Below are positions 1 through 9,255 of a stretch of 52,656 nt of DNA, piece after piece; the stretch's first letter is position 1; every line of letters begins with the position of its first letter. Made by a program: the position numbers and the translations under genes. The stretch is from contig JAMCWG010000135.1 in the NCBI GenBank assembly GCA_023475235.1, positions 1 to 52,656 of the forward strand, written 5' to 3'. Origin of the DNA: Chloroflexota bacterium. GTDB taxonomy: Bacteria; Chloroflexota; UBA6077; FW602-bin22; JAMCWG01. A model generated the notes under the pieces. That model was not told where the DNA came from and did not search any database. It saw only the letters and a program-made list of their open reading frames with translations.

Positions 1-1
1 C

Positions 2-625
2 GTGAGGGACAAGCTGGGTGTTCCGGCCAAGGTAGCCACCATCGAGTACGACCCGAACCGCTCGGCACGGATCGCGCTTCTGCACTACGCCGACGGCGAG
101 AAGCGGTACATTATCTGCCCGGTCGGGCTACAGGTGGGCGATACGGTGAAATCGGGCCCGGATGCCGAGATCAGGGTGGGCAACAGCCTGCCCCTGCAGA
201 GCATCCCTGTTGGAACGATGATTCACAATGTCGAGCTGCGGATCGGCAAGGGCGGACAACTGGTGCGCGGGGCCGGCGCGTCGGCGCAACTGATGGCGAA
301 GGAAGGCGAGTATACGCTGGTGCGGCTGCCGTCCGGCGAGGTCCGGCGCGTGCTGGGCCGCTGTATGGCAACCATCGGCCAGGTGGGCAACCTGGACCAT
401 CAGAATATCAGCCTGGGGAAGGCGGGGCGCCGCCGGTGGCGAGGCTGGCGGCCTACCGTGCGCGGCTCGGCGATGACCCCGCGCGACCACCCGCACGGTG
501 GTGGCGAGGGTAAGGCCCCCATCGGCATGCCCGGTCCGAAGACGCCGTGGGGCAAGCCAGCGATGGGATATCGCACCCGCACCAACAAGGTCAGCGATAA
601 GATGATTGTGCGCAGGCGGAAATAG
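2..625 (+). CDS. rplB: 50S ribosomal protein L2, C-terminal part (5' end outside window)
   Basis: The frame is open from the first bases, so the gene is cut by the window edge. About 207 of the usual roughly 275 residues remain. L2 sits at the peptidyl-transferase region of the large subunit and supports 23S rRNA folding and subunit joining. The family is recognisable from [23 protein letters not shown] near the left edge (split here as [11 protein letters not shown] and ALLHYADGE) and from the hallmark loop [13 protein letters not shown], whose histidine is the conserved functional residue. It is followed after 17 bases by rpsS, the standard S10-cluster order. The apparent GTG at base 2 is an internal valine, not a start. 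Confidence 0.97.
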   Translation: MRDKLGVPAKVATIEYDPNRSARIALLHYADGEKRYIICPVGLQVGDTVKSGPDAEIRVGNSLPLQSIPVGTMIHNVELRIGKGGQLVRGAGASAQLMAKEGEYTLVRLPSGEVRRVLGRCMATIGQVGNLDHQNISLGKAGRRRWRGWRPTVRGSAMTPRDHPHGGGEGKAPIGMPGPKTPWGKPAMGYRTRTNKVSDKMIVRRRK

Positions 626-642
626 GGACAGGAGGCGAATAG

Positions 643-942
643 GTGTCGCGGTCGCTCAAGAAAGGGCCGTACGTTGAAGTACGGCTCCTGAAACGAATCG
701 AACAAATGAACCGCACCAGCGAACGGCGGGTGGTCCGCACGTGGTCGCGGGACTCGACCATTTTCCCTCAGATGGTGGGGCATACCCTGGCCGTTCACGA
801 CGGGCGTCGCCACGTTCCTGTTTACATAACCGAGAATATGGTCGGGCACAAGCTCGGGGAGTTTGCGCCGACCCGCCACTTCCGCGGGCACGGCGGGCGG
901 GCAGCCGAGCGCACTACTGCCGTACGCAAGAAAACGGCTTAA
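643..942 (+). CDS. rpsS: 30S ribosomal protein S19
   Basis: S19 binds 16S rRNA in the small-subunit head beside S13. The 99-residue product begins [11 protein letters not shown], the classic S19 N-terminus, and contains [20 protein letters not shown], the strongly conserved rRNA-binding core. A GTG start is chosen because the product aligns from its first residue and an AGGAGG-type site lies just upstream. The last 15 or so residues ([14 protein letters not shown]) are a basic tail slightly longer than in many homologues. It lies between rplB and rplV as expected. Confidence 0.96.
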   Translation: MSRSLKKGPYVEVRLLKRIEQMNRTSERRVVRTWSRDSTIFPQMVGHTLAVHDGRRHVPVYITENMVGHKLGEFAPTRHFRGHGGRAAERTTAVRKKTA

Positions 943-958
943 GACAGGGTATGGTAGA

Positions 959-1297
959 ATGGAAGTTCGAGCTACCGCGAAATACATAAAAATATCGTCC
1001 CGCAAGGTCAGGCTTGTGGTGGACCTCGTGCGTGGCCTGCCCGTCGAAGAGGCTATGTCATTGCTGCAGCATATGCCGCAGCGGGCGGCAGTAGAGGTCA
1101 ACAAGGCCGTGAAGTCGGCCGTCGCCAATGCCGAGAACAACTACAACCTGTCGTTTCGGCCCCTGTTCGTATCCCGCATCAGCGCCGATGAGGGCCCGAC
1201 ACAGAAACGCTACCGGCCGCGATCGCGGGGCCGGGTGAGTCCGATCTTGAAGCGGTCGAGCCATATCAGCGTCGTTCTCGACGAGCTGGGCCAGTAG
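959..1297 (+). CDS. rplV: 50S ribosomal protein L22
   Basis: L22 lines the nascent-peptide exit tunnel and contacts all 23S rRNA domains. The ATG at 959 gives 112 residues beginning [20 protein letters not shown], the normal L22 start. A longer in-frame opening reaches back into rpsS but would add sequence unlike any L22, so it was not used. The C-terminal loop region reads [22 protein letters not shown], shown here as [11 protein letters not shown] and [10 protein letters not shown], the tunnel hairpin characteristic of the family. No strong Shine-Dalgarno sequence is visible; coupling to rpsS translation, 16 bases away, is likely. Confidence 0.95.
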   Translation: MEVRATAKYIKISSRKVRLVVDLVRGLPVEEAMSLLQHMPQRAAVEVNKAVKSAVANAENNYNLSFRPLFVSRISADEGPTQKRYRPRSRGRVSPILKRSSHISVVLDELGQ

Positions 1298-1310
1298 AGG
1301 AGGAAGAGCA

Positions 1311-1997
1311 GTGGGACATAAGGTAAACCCTATTGGCCTGCGGCTGGGCATAATCCGTACCTGGGATGCGCACTGGTATTCTGAGAAAGAGTATACCAAG
1401 CTGCTGCATGAGGACATTGCCATTCGTAAGCTGATTAACGAAAAAATGGTCGACGCGGGGATTTCCCGAATAGAGATCGATCGCTCGGCAAACAATGTCA
1501 GTGTGACTATCCGCACCGCCCGGCCGGGGATTATCATCGGCCGCAGCGGGGCGCGGATAGAGGACCTGCGGCAGCAATTGGAGAAGCTCACCGGTAAGAG
1601 GGTGCGAGTGAACATCCAGGAGGTCCGCCATCCGGAGACAGATGCCTTCCTGGTTGCCAGGAGCGTTGCCGAGCAGATGGAGCGGCGTGTCTCCTATAGA
1701 AGGGCGATGAAGCAGGCCGTACAACGGGCGATGCAGCGGGGAGCCAAGGGCATCAAGATCATTATTGGCGGCCGGCTTGGCGGTGCCGAGATGTCGCGCC
1801 GCGAGCGAGAGGTCGAGGGAAAAGTTCCCCTGCACACCCTGCGGGCGGACATCGATTACGGGCAGACAGAGGCCCATACCACCTTCGGCACCATCGGCGT
1901 GAAGGTGTGGGTCTACCACGGCGAGATACTTCCCGCAAGGCGGGAAGAGCCCGCCGGGACAACAACCGCCGAGGTCGGCGCTGGCGAGGGTCGTTAG
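1311..1997 (+). CDS. rpsC: 30S ribosomal protein S3
   Basis: S3 forms part of the mRNA entry channel and helicase of the 30S subunit. The 228-residue product starts [13 protein letters not shown], typical of S3, and has a KH domain with the GxxG-type segment [13 protein letters not shown] around residues 65-77. The C-terminal S3 domain contains [12 protein letters not shown], another conserved signature. The GTG start follows GAGGAGG closely. A short Gly/Ala/Thr-rich tail after residue 210 is not conserved in the family. rplP begins within two bases of its end. Confidence 0.97.
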   Translation: MGHKVNPIGLRLGIIRTWDAHWYSEKEYTKLLHEDIAIRKLINEKMVDAGISRIEIDRSANNVSVTIRTARPGIIIGRSGARIEDLRQQLEKLTGKRVRVNIQEVRHPETDAFLVARSVAEQMERRVSYRRAMKQAVQRAMQRGAKGIKIIIGGRLGGAEMSRREREVEGKVPLHTLRADIDYGQTEAHTTFGTIGVKVWVYHGEILPARREEPAGTTTAEVGAGEGR

Positions 1998-1998
1998 C

Positions 1999-2466
1999 AT
2001 GTTGATGCCCAAACGCGTAAAGCATCGAAAAGTACATCGCGGAAACATGAGGGGCAGTGCCCATCGCGGCAACGCGATAATCTTCGGCGAGTTCGGCCTT
2101 GAGGCCCTGGAGCCGGCCTGGCTTGATAGCCGGCAGATAGAGGCAGCACGGCGGGCGATAACCCACCACCTGCGAAGGGGCGGCCAGATTTGGATCAGGA
2201 TCTTCCCGGACAAGCCGGTGACCAAGAAGCCGGCCGAAACCCGTATGGGAAGCGGCAAGGGAGCGCCGGACCATTGGGTCGCGGTCGTGCGGCCGGGTCG
2301 CGTCCTGTTCGAAGTGGGCGGGATCCGCGAAGATTTGGCGCGCGAAGCGCTACGACTGGCGGCCCACAAGCTACCGATAGAGACGCGGTTTGTGGCTCGG
2401 GAGGCCAGGGCCGAAACGGCAGGCGAAGTGGAGACCGCAACGGAAGCCGCGGCTGCTTCGGCTTGA
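1999..2466 (+). CDS. rplP: 50S ribosomal protein L16
   Basis: L16 contacts the A-site tRNA and organises the 23S rRNA near the peptidyl-transferase centre. The first residues [15 protein letters not shown] and the segment [19 protein letters not shown] are diagnostic. Length is 155, about 15 longer than usual because of an Ala/Glu-rich C-terminal tail (roughly residues 136-155). The start is placed at the first ATG; a second ATG two codons later is also possible. It is nearly contiguous with rpsC, so translational coupling is likely. Confidence 0.96.
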   Translation: MLMPKRVKHRKVHRGNMRGSAHRGNAIIFGEFGLEALEPAWLDSRQIEAARRAITHHLRRGGQIWIRIFPDKPVTKKPAETRMGSGKGAPDHWVAVVRPGRVLFEVGGIREDLAREALRLAAHKLPIETRFVAREARAETAGEVETATEAAAASA

Positions 2467-2490
2467 TCAAGTAGGGCCAGAGTGAGATAG

Positions 2491-2697
2491 ATGAAGATAC
2501 AGAGCATTCAAGAATTGACGCTTCCCGAGCTGGTGAATCGGCTGAACGAGGCCCGGCAGGAGCAGTTCAACCTGAGATTTCAGCAGGCCACGCGGCAACT
2601 CAAGAACTACCGACGCCTCACTGAGGTGCGCCGTGACATCGCTCGGATCTCTATGTTGATCGGCGAGCGAGAGCGCCAGGCGCGCGAGCAGGGCTAG
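2491..2697 (+). CDS. rpmC: 50S ribosomal protein L29
   Basis: L29 is a small two-helix protein at the exit of the peptide tunnel, where it helps dock trigger factor and the signal recognition particle. The 68-residue product shows the standard helical hairpin: [23 protein letters not shown], split as [13 protein letters not shown] and [13 protein letters not shown], then [13 protein letters not shown]. Position between rplP and rpsQ agrees with every S10-type operon. Confidence 0.94.
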   Translation: MKIQSIQELTLPELVNRLNEARQEQFNLRFQQATRQLKNYRRLTEVRRDIARISMLIGERERQAREQG

Positions 2698-2708
2698 CCC
2701 GGGAGGAT

Positions 2709-2996
2709 ATGTTGAAAACAGACATTCAGAAGACCAAAATCGGGCGCGTGGTCAGCAACAAAATGCAGAAGACCGTGGTGGTGGCTGTCGAAAACCAGCT
2801 CCGCCATCCCATATACCACCGCCTGCTGAGGCGGACAACGCGGTTCAAGGCGCACGACGAGAGCAATGACTGCCGCGTGGGCGATCTGGTGCGGATCACG
2901 GAAACCCGACCATTGAGCAAGGAGAAGCGCTGGCGGGTGTCCGAGGTCCTGGAGCGGGCGGACCAGGTGGAGGCAATCAAGGACCAGCCCGTCTAG
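2709..2996 (+). CDS. rpsQ: 30S ribosomal protein S17
   Basis: S17 is a primary 16S rRNA-binding OB-fold protein of the small subunit. The motif [17 protein letters not shown] near the N-terminus and the segment [17 protein letters not shown] identify it. The product is 95 residues; the ATG at 2709 follows GGGAGG with good spacing. The gene lies 11 bases after rpmC, and the next gene is rplN, as in the standard cluster. Confidence 0.95.
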   Translation: MLKTDIQKTKIGRVVSNKMQKTVVVAVENQLRHPIYHRLLRRTTRFKAHDESNDCRVGDLVRITETRPLSKEKRWRVSEVLERADQVEAIKDQPV

Positions 2997-3020
2997 AACG
3001 ACGATGAGCAAGGAACGACA

Positions 3021-3389
3021 ATGATTCAACCTCGTACGATACTGAAAGCCGCCGATAACACCGGCGCACGCCGGCTGATGTGCATCGGTGTGGTCGGCGA
3101 ATCGAACAAGCGCTATGCCGAGATTGGCGATGTCATCGTCGCTTCGGTGAAGCAGGCGATTCCCCGCGGCGCGGTGAAGAAGGGCGACGTGGTCCGTGCG
3201 GTTGTGGTGCGAGTTGCCCAGACCTACGGGCGGCCGGATGGCTCCCATATCCGCTTCGACGACAACGCGGTGGTCATACTGAGCGACAAGAGCAACCCGC
3301 GGGGGACCCGCATCTTTGGGCCTGTGGCCCGAGAGCTGCGGGACAAGAACTTTATGAAGATTGTCTCTCTTGCTCCTGAGGTTCTTTAA
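3021..3389 (+). CDS. rplN: 50S ribosomal protein L14
   Basis: L14 sits at the subunit interface and contacts 16S rRNA through bridge B8; it is also the binding site of the RsfS silencing factor. At 122 residues it has the normal length. [19 protein letters not shown] at the N-terminus and [20 protein letters not shown] further on are conserved L14 segments. It is followed by rplX after 12 bases and is clearly part of the same transcript. Confidence 0.97.
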   Translation: MIQPRTILKAADNTGARRLMCIGVVGESNKRYAEIGDVIVASVKQAIPRGAVKKGDVVRAVVVRVAQTYGRPDGSHIRFDDNAVVILSDKSNPRGTRIFGPVARELRDKNFMKIVSLAPEVL

Positions 3390-3401
3390 CGAGGAGTCGA
3401 A

Positions 3402-3716
3402 GTGAAGATTAAGAAGGATGACGAAGTCCTCGTGATATCCGGGAAAGATCGAGGCAAGAAAGGCAAGGTACACCGGGTCATGCCTGACAAAGGCAAGGTC
3501 ATCGTGGCCGGTGTCAATGTGACGAAGCGGCACATGAAGCCCCGGGGCACGGCCAGACAGGCCGGCATCGTCGAGCGAGAAGGCCCCCTGGATATCTCGA
3601 ATGTGGCGCTGCTGTGCGATAAATGCGGTAAGCCAACCCGAGTGGGATATGTGCTCCTGACCGACGGGACGAAGGCCAGAACGTGCCGTCGGTGTGGAGA
3701 GGTGATCTCCGAATAG
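3402..3716 (+). CDS. rplX: 50S ribosomal protein L24, zinc-ribbon form
   Basis: L24 starts 50S assembly by binding the 5' domain of 23S rRNA. The KOW motif is visible near the N-terminus ([18 protein letters not shown]). The C-terminal half carries [12 protein letters not shown] and CRRCGEVI, giving two CxxC pairs where many L24 proteins have lost them, so this copy probably binds zinc. The GTG start at 3402 follows GAGGAG. Length (104) fits the family. Confidence 0.95.
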   Translation: MKIKKDDEVLVISGKDRGKKGKVHRVMPDKGKVIVAGVNVTKRHMKPRGTARQAGIVEREGPLDISNVALLCDKCGKPTRVGYVLLTDGTKARTCRRCGEVISE

Positions 3717-3727
3717 GAGAGAGTGAG

Positions 3728-4270
3728 TTGACGTCGGAATTGAAGGAAAAATACGAGCGAGAAGTTGTGCCTGCCCTGATGCGGGAGTTCGGGTACAGCA
3801 ACATCATGCAGGTGCCCAAGCTGCATAAGGCAGTGGTGAACGTGGGGGTTGGCGAGGCCATCCAGAACGCCAAGGCGCTGGAGGCCACCACCGGCGACAT
3901 TGCGGCCATCACCGGCCAGCACCCGGTGATAACCAGGGCGAAGAAGTCGATCTCTACCTTCAAGCTGAGGGCCGGTATGCCGGTCGGCGTGACGGTGACG
4001 CTGCGCGGGAACCGAATGTACGACTTCCTCGAAAAGCTGATGAACATCGCATTGCCCCGTCTGCGGGACTTTTCGGGCGTATCGGATAAGTCATTCGATG
4101 GCCGGGGCAACTACTGCCTGGGGCTGCGCGAGCAGTTGGTTTTCCCAGAGATAGAGTATGACAAGATCGATAAGCTACGGGGGCTTGAAGTTTCCATCGT
4201 CACCACGGCTCGCACGGACGAAGAGGCCAAGCGCCTGTTGGAATTGATGGGAATGCCCTTCCGGCACTAG
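3728..4270 (+). CDS. rplE: 50S ribosomal protein L5
   Basis: L5 binds 5S rRNA and contacts P-site tRNA in the central protuberance. The TTG at 3728 gives 180 residues beginning [20 protein letters not shown], the normal L5 start, and a GGAGAG site precedes it. An upstream in-frame opening overlapping rplX was rejected because it adds unrelated sequence. The segments [16 protein letters not shown] and [20 protein letters not shown] are typical. A TTG start may lower translation relative to its neighbours. Confidence 0.95.
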   Translation: MTSELKEKYEREVVPALMREFGYSNIMQVPKLHKAVVNVGVGEAIQNAKALEATTGDIAAITGQHPVITRAKKSISTFKLRAGMPVGVTVTLRGNRMYDFLEKLMNIALPRLRDFSGVSDKSFDGRGNYCLGLREQLVFPEIEYDKIDKLRGLEVSIVTTARTDEEAKRLLELMGMPFRH

Positions 4271-4288
4271 CCCACATCAGGAGGGAAT

Positions 4289-4474
4289 GTGGCAAAGAAA
4301 TCCATGATTGCTAAGGCGCAGAGGCCGCCAAGATTTCGGGTGCAGGGGCACAATCGGTGCCATATTTGTGGGCGTCCCCGCGCCTATATCCGAAAGTTCG
4401 GTCTGTGCCGGATCTGCTTCCGGCGCTTGGCGCTGGCCGGCCAACTGCCGGGTGTGGTCAAATCTAGCTGGTAG
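4289..4474 (+). CDS. rpsN: 30S ribosomal protein S14, type Z (zinc-binding)
   Basis: This is the short 61-residue S14 with a CxxC...CxxC zinc site (CHICGRP and CRICFRR), as opposed to the longer zinc-free form. S14 is needed late in assembly of the 30S head. The basic segment ending [13 protein letters not shown] is the usual C-terminus. The GTG start follows AGGAGGGAAT. Carrying only the zinc form within the ribosomal operon is common in Gram-positive, Chloroflexota and thermophilic lineages. Confidence 0.96.
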   Translation: MAKKSMIAKAQRPPRFRVQGHNRCHICGRPRAYIRKFGLCRICFRRLALAGQLPGVVKSSW

Positions 4475-4510
4475 GAGTTATTCCCTTTTGGGAAGAGGCA
4501 GAAGAGAAAT

Positions 4511-4903
4511 ATGACTGATCCCATCGCTGATATGCTTACCCGAATAAGGAACGCCGTCACGGCCAGGCACGACTCGACTACGATGCCCGTCTCCAACCTG
4601 AAGCTGGCTATTGCTCGCATCCTGAAGGAAGAAGGGTTCGTCGGCGACTTCGAAGTAGTGCGGGAGGGCGCTCACCGGAACTTGCGCATCTGGCTGACCT
4701 ATTCAGGTCGCAAAGAGCCGGTCCTGACGGGCTTGAAGCGGGTGAGCAAGCCCGGGCTGCGGGTCTACGCCAAGAGCGCCGAAATGCCACAGGTCCGTGG
4801 TGGACTCGGCACGGCAATCGTCTCGACCTCGCAGGGGGTGATGACGGCGCGGCAGGCCCGTCGACTGAACCTCGGGGGCGAAGTGCTCTGCCAGGTATGG
4901 TAG
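4511..4903 (+). CDS. rpsH: 30S ribosomal protein S8
   Basis: S8 is a primary binder of the 16S rRNA central domain; in many bacteria it also represses its own operon by binding the mRNA. The product, 130 residues, starts [16 protein letters not shown] and ends with the conserved region [20 protein letters not shown]. Length and position between rpsN and rplF are standard. No S8-like mRNA hairpin was recognised upstream. Confidence 0.96.
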   Translation: MTDPIADMLTRIRNAVTARHDSTTMPVSNLKLAIARILKEEGFVGDFEVVREGAHRNLRIWLTYSGRKEPVLTGLKRVSKPGLRVYAKSAEMPQVRGGLGTAIVSTSQGVMTARQARRLNLGGEVLCQVW

Positions 4904-4939
4904 GCGAGGGTCTTAGCTGAGTACAGAGGGGGTTCTATA

Positions 4940-5521
4940 GTGTCCCGAATTGGACGAATGCCTATTCCCCTGCCCGATACGGTGCAGGCCACAATTGAAG
5001 ACCACGCTATGCGGTTGCGAGGGCCCAAGGGCGAGCTGGCCCAGTCGTTCCATCCCGATATGCGAGTTGAGATACGGGATAAGGAAATCATAGTGAGCCG
5101 GCCGACGGATAGCACCCTCCACCGCTCCTTGCACGGACTGACCCGGACCCTGCTGGCTAACGCGGTGAAGGGCGTGACCGACGGATTCAGCCGGACCATC
5201 GAGATTACCGGAGTGGGCTACAGGGCGCAGCTTCAGGGCGAGAAGCTTGTGCTACAGTTGGGCTTCTCCCATCCGGTTGAGGTTGTGCCCCCGAAAGGCA
5301 TCCAGGTCACCAATGTGGAGACGTTCTCTCCCACCTCAGCTAACGAATGGCTTTCCAGTCGTTTTGTGTTGAATGGGATAGACAAGGAAGCGCTCGGGGA
5401 GTTTGCGGCCCAGATCAGGGCTTTGCGCAAGGTTGAGCCCTACAAGGGCAAGGGCATCAAGTACGCTGGCGAGCGCGTGCGCCGCAAGGCCGGCAAGAGC
5501 GCCGGCAAGTCGGCCCGCTAG
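4940..5521 (+). CDS. rplF: 50S ribosomal protein L6
   Basis: L6 lies near the factor-binding centre of the large subunit beside the sarcin-ricin loop. The 193-residue product begins MSRIGRMPIPLPDTVQ and has the two tandem L6 folds; PYKGKGIKYAGERVRRKAGKS (given here as PYKGKGIKYAGE and VRRKAGKS) is the conserved C-terminal signature. About ten extra Ala/Gly/Lys residues follow it. The GTG start follows AGAGGGGG. Confidence 0.96.
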   Translation: MSRIGRMPIPLPDTVQATIEDHAMRLRGPKGELAQSFHPDMRVEIRDKEIIVSRPTDSTLHRSLHGLTRTLLANAVKGVTDGFSRTIEITGVGYRAQLQGEKLVLQLGFSHPVEVVPPKGIQVTNVETFSPTSANEWLSSRFVLNGIDKEALGEFAAQIRALRKVEPYKGKGIKYAGERVRRKAGKSAGKSAR

Positions 5522-5548
5522 CTCGGTATTACTGATATTGGGTAGTAA

Positions 5549-5920
5549 GTGATGTTCAAAGTAGTCTCATCTAAACTGGAACGGGAAAAGCGCCACCGGC
5601 GCATACAACGGAAGATCCGCGGCAGCGCCGATCGGCCACGGCTGAACGTGTTCCGCAGCCTTAATCACGTTTATGCCCAGTTGGTGGACGACGACGCCGG
5701 GCGGACGCTCGTCGCCGTTTCCACGCTTTCGCCTGAGCTGCGGGGCCAACTGGACAACAGCAAGAAGGCGGACCAGGCGACGATGGTTGGCCGGATGCTG
5801 GCGGAGAAGGCCCGGGGAATGGGCGTCAGCCGGGTGGTCTTCGACCGGGGCGGTTATAAGTACCACGGCCGGGTCAAGATGCTGGCAGAGGCTGCGCGAG
5901 AAGGCGGTCTGGTTTTCTAA
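5549..5920 (+). CDS. rplR: 50S ribosomal protein L18
   Basis: L18 binds 5S rRNA and bridges it to 23S rRNA. The basic N-terminus ([17 protein letters not shown]), the segment [20 protein letters not shown], and the C-terminal [21 protein letters not shown] identify it (the last given in part as [12 protein letters not shown]). The start is either the GTG at 5549 or the ATG directly after it. It sits in the normal place between rplF and rpsE. Confidence 0.95.
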   Translation: MMFKVVSSKLEREKRHRRIQRKIRGSADRPRLNVFRSLNHVYAQLVDDDAGRTLVAVSTLSPELRGQLDNSKKADQATMVGRMLAEKARGMGVSRVVFDRGGYKYHGRVKMLAEAAREGGLVF

Positions 5921-5947
5921 GGGTAGCGGGCTGCCGCTGGAGGAAGA

Positions 5948-6586
5948 ATGCCGAAAGTTGATCCAACACAATTAGAGCTTGAAGAGCGGGTAGTGTACAT
6001 AAACCGGGTGGCCAAAGTGGTCAAGGGCGGGCGCCGGTTCAGCTTCAGCGCAGTAGTCGTCGTCGGCGACGGCGAGGGGCACGTCGGCGCAGCTATCGGC
6101 AAGGCGCGTGAAGTGCCCGAGGCTATCCGCAAAGGCAGGGACGCCGCACGCAAGGGCCTTTTTGAAGTGCCGATGAAGGGCTCGACTATCCCGCACGAGA
6201 TAATTGGCGACTTCGGAGCAGCCAAGGTGCTGCTGCGGCCTGCCTCGCAAGGCACCGGCGTGATCGCCGGCGGAGGCGTCCGAGCGGTGCTGGAGGCAGC
6301 CGGCGTGAAGGATATCTTGACCAAATCGCTGGGCAGCGCCAATGCTATCAACGTCGTACAGGCGACGATGACGGCATTGCATCAGTTGCGCCAGCCCGAG
6401 GAAGAGGCGCAGCGCCGGGCCAGCGCGGTCGTGAACCGGAGCAAGGCACAGGGCCCTGTGCGCCAGAGCAAGGCAGGCCCTCCTCCGCTGCGCGGCAGTC
6501 AGGGGGCGGAGCAGCGGCCGCCGCGGCGGGAAACCCCACGGCCGGCGCCTTCAGAGCCTGCGAGGGCGCCCTCTGAGGGAGGCTAG
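5948..6586 (+). CDS. rpsE: 30S ribosomal protein S5 with long C-terminal tail
   Basis: S5 contributes to decoding fidelity and to mRNA unwinding at the entry channel. The double-stranded RNA-binding domain ([18 protein letters not shown]-like segment near residue 17) and the second domain with [20 protein letters not shown] (residues about 97-116) are clear. Homologues usually end near residue 165. Here about 45 further residues, rich in Arg, Pro, Gln and Ser, extend to 212 and look disordered. The ATG start follows GGAGGAAG. rpmD starts four bases after the stop. Confidence 0.96.
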   Translation: MPKVDPTQLELEERVVYINRVAKVVKGGRRFSFSAVVVVGDGEGHVGAAIGKAREVPEAIRKGRDAARKGLFEVPMKGSTIPHEIIGDFGAAKVLLRPASQGTGVIAGGGVRAVLEAAGVKDILTKSLGSANAINVVQATMTALHQLRQPEEEAQRRASAVVNRSKAQGPVRQSKAGPPPLRGSQGAEQRPPRRETPRPAPSEPARAPSEGG

Positions 6587-6589
6587 GCG

Positions 6590-6799
6590 ATGCAGATCAG
6601 AATATCCTGGACCAAGAGCGATATTGGCTATTCCAAGCGGCAGAAAGATACCATTGCTGCCATGGGGCTGCGGCGCTTGAACCAATCCGTAGTGCTTGAG
6701 GACTCTCCGGCAGTGCGGGGCATGGTGGCCAAGGTGCGGCACCTGGTATCGGTTGAGCCAGTCCCGGCTGGAGTAGGCCAGGAGGAGAGCGAGGAATGA
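6590..6799 (+). CDS. rpmD: 50S ribosomal protein L30
   Basis: L30 is a small alpha-beta protein of the large subunit, absent from some bacterial lineages. The product (69 residues) contains [20 protein letters not shown] and [18 protein letters not shown], the two conserved segments. The last ten residues are acidic. Its stop overlaps the rplO start by four bases (ATGA), indicating coupled translation. Confidence 0.94.
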   Translation: MQIRISWTKSDIGYSKRQKDTIAAMGLRRLNQSVVLEDSPAVRGMVAKVRHLVSVEPVPAGVGQEESEE

Positions 6800-7254
6800 G
6801 GCTCCACGAACTGAGACCTGCGCCGGGGGCCACCCACCGCCGGAAGCGGGTTGGGCGGGGCGTGGGCTCCGGAAGCGGCACCTATGCGGGCCGTGGTCTG
6901 AAGGGGCAGAAGGCCCGCTCGGGCGGGGGAGTGCCCCCGTATTTCGAAGGCGGACAGCTACCGCTGGTGCAACGCCTGCCGCACAAGCGCGGCTTCGTGA
7001 ATCGGTTCCGCAAGGAGTACGCGCCGGTGAACCTCGGCCGCCTGGTGAGCTTTGAGGCCGGGTCCGAGGTTACGCCAGAAACCATGTATCAGGCTGGAAT
7101 CATCAAGTCACCTGGCGCGCTGGTGAAGGTGCTGGGCGACGGCGAGCTCGATAGAGCATTGACGGTCCGAGCGCACAGCTTCTCGGCGAGCGCAAAGGCC
7201 AAGATTGAGGCGGCCGGCGGCTCGGCTACCCTTGTGGAGCGGCCGGGTAGCTGA
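6796..7254 (+). CDS. rplO: 50S ribosomal protein L15
   Basis: L15 is a late-assembly large-subunit protein. The N-terminal part has the Gly/Arg/Lys-rich stretch [19 protein letters not shown] that threads into rRNA, followed by [16 protein letters not shown]. Length (152) is normal. The start overlaps the rpmD stop by four bases. It precedes secY, as in nearly all bacterial spc-type operons. Confidence 0.96.
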   Translation: MRLHELRPAPGATHRRKRVGRGVGSGSGTYAGRGLKGQKARSGGGVPPYFEGGQLPLVQRLPHKRGFVNRFRKEYAPVNLGRLVSFEAGSEVTPETMYQAGIIKSPGALVKVLGDGELDRALTVRAHSFSASAKAKIEAAGGSATLVERPGS

Positions 7255-7291
7255 TTAGAGCGACAACCCTGATCTAGAGGAGAGAATAGAC

Positions 7292-8572
7292 TTGCTACAG
7301 GCGCTACTTAACGCCTTCAAATTGCCGGACGTGCGGCGGAAGCTGCTGTTCACTTTCGCGATGCTGGTCATCTTCCGGTTCATCGCGCACGTTCCTGTTC
7401 CAGGCGTGGACCACGCGCGGCTGCGTCAGTTGTTCGCGTCTACGCCGCTCCTGGGAATGCTCGACCTGTTCTCGGGCGGAGCAATGACGTCGTTCTCTAT
7501 CGCGGCGATGGGCGTGTACCCCTATATTACAAGCTCAATCATTATGCAGTTGCTGGTGCCTATCGTTCCCAGGCTGGAGGAGATGTCCAAAGAGGGCGAG
7601 GCCGGCCGGACGAAGATAAATCAGATCACCCACTGGCTGACCGTCCCGCTGGCAGCGCTGCAGGCCTATGGGACCTCTACGATACTCTATAGCCAGGGCA
7701 TCCTTCCGAACTTCGGCTTGCACGGCGGCGCCGTTATTCCCACCATTGCACTGGTGCTGTCGATGACCGCGGGGACGATTCTCCTCGTTTGGATCGGCGA
7801 GCTGATCACGGAGAACGGCATCGGCAACGGCGTATCCATCATCATCTTTGCCGGCATCGTGTCCCGGTTGCCGACCATGCTGGGCCAGTCGCTGATCGGC
7901 GAGCGCAACATTCTGGGCATGTTCGTGTTCGGCGTGCTGGGCGTGGTTACGGTGGCGGCCATCGTGATCGTGCAGGAAGGGCAGCGCCGGATTCCCGTGC
8001 AGTACGCGAAGCGGATCCGCGGCACGCGGATGTACGGTGGCGGCAGCACCCATATCCCGCTGCGGGTGAACTCGGCCGGGATGATACCGCTGATCTTCGC
8101 TATGTCTATCATGCTGTTTCCGGCGACGGTCGCCTCCTATCTGCGGACCGTGCAGAACGAACTGGTGGCCGGCATCGCAAACTGGGTATATCTGAACCTG
8201 GGGACGACGAGCCCATTGTACTGGGCACTGTATTTCCTGATGGTGGTGGGCTTTACGTTCTTCTACACGATGGTAATCTTCCAGCAGCAGAACCTGGCGG
8301 AGAACCTGCAAAAGTATGGTGGCTTCGTGCCCGGCATCCGGCCAGGCAAGCCGACACAGGAGTATCTGACGCGTATCCTTAACCGGATCACCTGGCTTGG
8401 GGCCATCTTCCTGGGGGTGATTGCCATACTTCCATTCTTCACGCACGGGATCAGCACCACGCTGGTGTTGAGCAGCACGGGGCTGCTCATCGTGGTGGGC
8501 GTGGTCCTAGACACGATGAAGCAGCTCGAGGCGCAACTGTTGATGCGGCACTACGAAGGCTTCATTAAGTAG
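7292..8572 (+). CDS. secY: Preprotein translocase subunit SecY
   Basis: SecY forms the ten-helix protein-conducting channel of the Sec translocon in the cytoplasmic membrane. The product (426 residues) shows about ten hydrophobic segments. It has the plug and second-helix region FSIAAMGVYPYITSSIIMQL, and the cytoplasmic loop segment GQRRIPVQYAKR and the segment FVPGIRPGKPTQEYL, all family signatures. A TTG start at 7292 is chosen because the product then begins at the usual N-terminus and GAGGAG lies upstream. Located between rplO and adk as is typical. Confidence 0.97.
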   Translation: MLQALLNAFKLPDVRRKLLFTFAMLVIFRFIAHVPVPGVDHARLRQLFASTPLLGMLDLFSGGAMTSFSIAAMGVYPYITSSIIMQLLVPIVPRLEEMSKEGEAGRTKINQITHWLTVPLAALQAYGTSTILYSQGILPNFGLHGGAVIPTIALVLSMTAGTILLVWIGELITENGIGNGVSIIIFAGIVSRLPTMLGQSLIGERNILGMFVFGVLGVVTVAAIVIVQEGQRRIPVQYAKRIRGTRMYGGGSTHIPLRVNSAGMIPLIFAMSIMLFPATVASYLRTVQNELVAGIANWVYLNLGTTSPLYWALYFLMVVGFTFFYTMVIFQQQNLAENLQKYGGFVPGIRPGKPTQEYLTRILNRITWLGAIFLGVIAILPFFTHGISTTLVLSSTGLLIVVGVVLDTMKQLEAQLLMRHYEGFIK

Positions 8573-8581
8573 GGGAAAGAA

Positions 8582-9235
8582 GTGTATTTAGTCATTTTGG
8601 GTGCACCGGGCGCGGGCAAGGGGACACAGGCTTCACGACTGGCGAAGGAGATGGGGCTGGTGCACATCGCCTCCGGCAACCTCCTGAGAGAGGCTGCCAG
8701 AAGCGACAGCCCCTTGGGGCTACAGGTGAGACCGTACGTCGAGAAGGGCGCTCTCGTGCCGGACGACATCATAATTGCCCTTATTAAGGATAAGCTCGGG
8801 AATCTTGACCAGGCTAGGGGCGTGGTATTCGACGGCTTTCCCCGCACGCGAGAGCAGGCCCAGGCACTGGGCGCGGCGCTGTCATCGATGGGCAAGGCTA
8901 TCGACCGCGTTCTGTATATCAAGGTGTCCGAGGCGGAACTGGTGAGGCGGTCGGCGGGACGCCTGGCCTGTCTGGCCTGCGAGGCCACCTACCACGTGCA
9001 GGACAATCCGCCGCGAGTGCCGGGCAGGTGCGACCAGTGTGGCGGGGAGTTGTACCAGCGGCCCGACGACAAAGAGGAACGCTTCCGCAGGCGGCTCCGG
9101 ATTTACGAGGAACGGACGGCACCTCTCATCGATTACTACAAGCAGGCAGGGCTGCTGGTAGAGATCACCAATGGTGAAGAGGAGATAGACAAAGTCTACG
9201 AAGAACTGATGGCAGCGGTAAGGGCTGTGGGCTGA
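8582..9235 (+). CDS. adk: Adenylate kinase, zinc-LID type
   Basis: Catalyses ATP + AMP to 2 ADP in the cytoplasm. The P-loop GAPGAGKGTQA is at residues 7-17 and the NMP-binding region DGFPRTREQAQAL is at about residue 84. The LID domain carries CLACEATYH and CDQCGGELYQRPDD, two CxxC pairs that bind structural zinc. The 217-residue length is the long-LID form. The GTG start follows GGGGAAAG. The secY-adk-map order is conserved across many phyla. Confidence 0.96.
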   Translation: MYLVILGAPGAGKGTQASRLAKEMGLVHIASGNLLREAARSDSPLGLQVRPYVEKGALVPDDIIIALIKDKLGNLDQARGVVFDGFPRTREQAQALGAALSSMGKAIDRVLYIKVSEAELVRRSAGRLACLACEATYHVQDNPPRVPGRCDQCGGELYQRPDDKEERFRRRLRIYEERTAPLIDYYKQAGLLVEITNGEEEIDKVYEELMAAVRAVG

Positions 9236-9255
9236 GCCGGCGCTCGATACAATAT

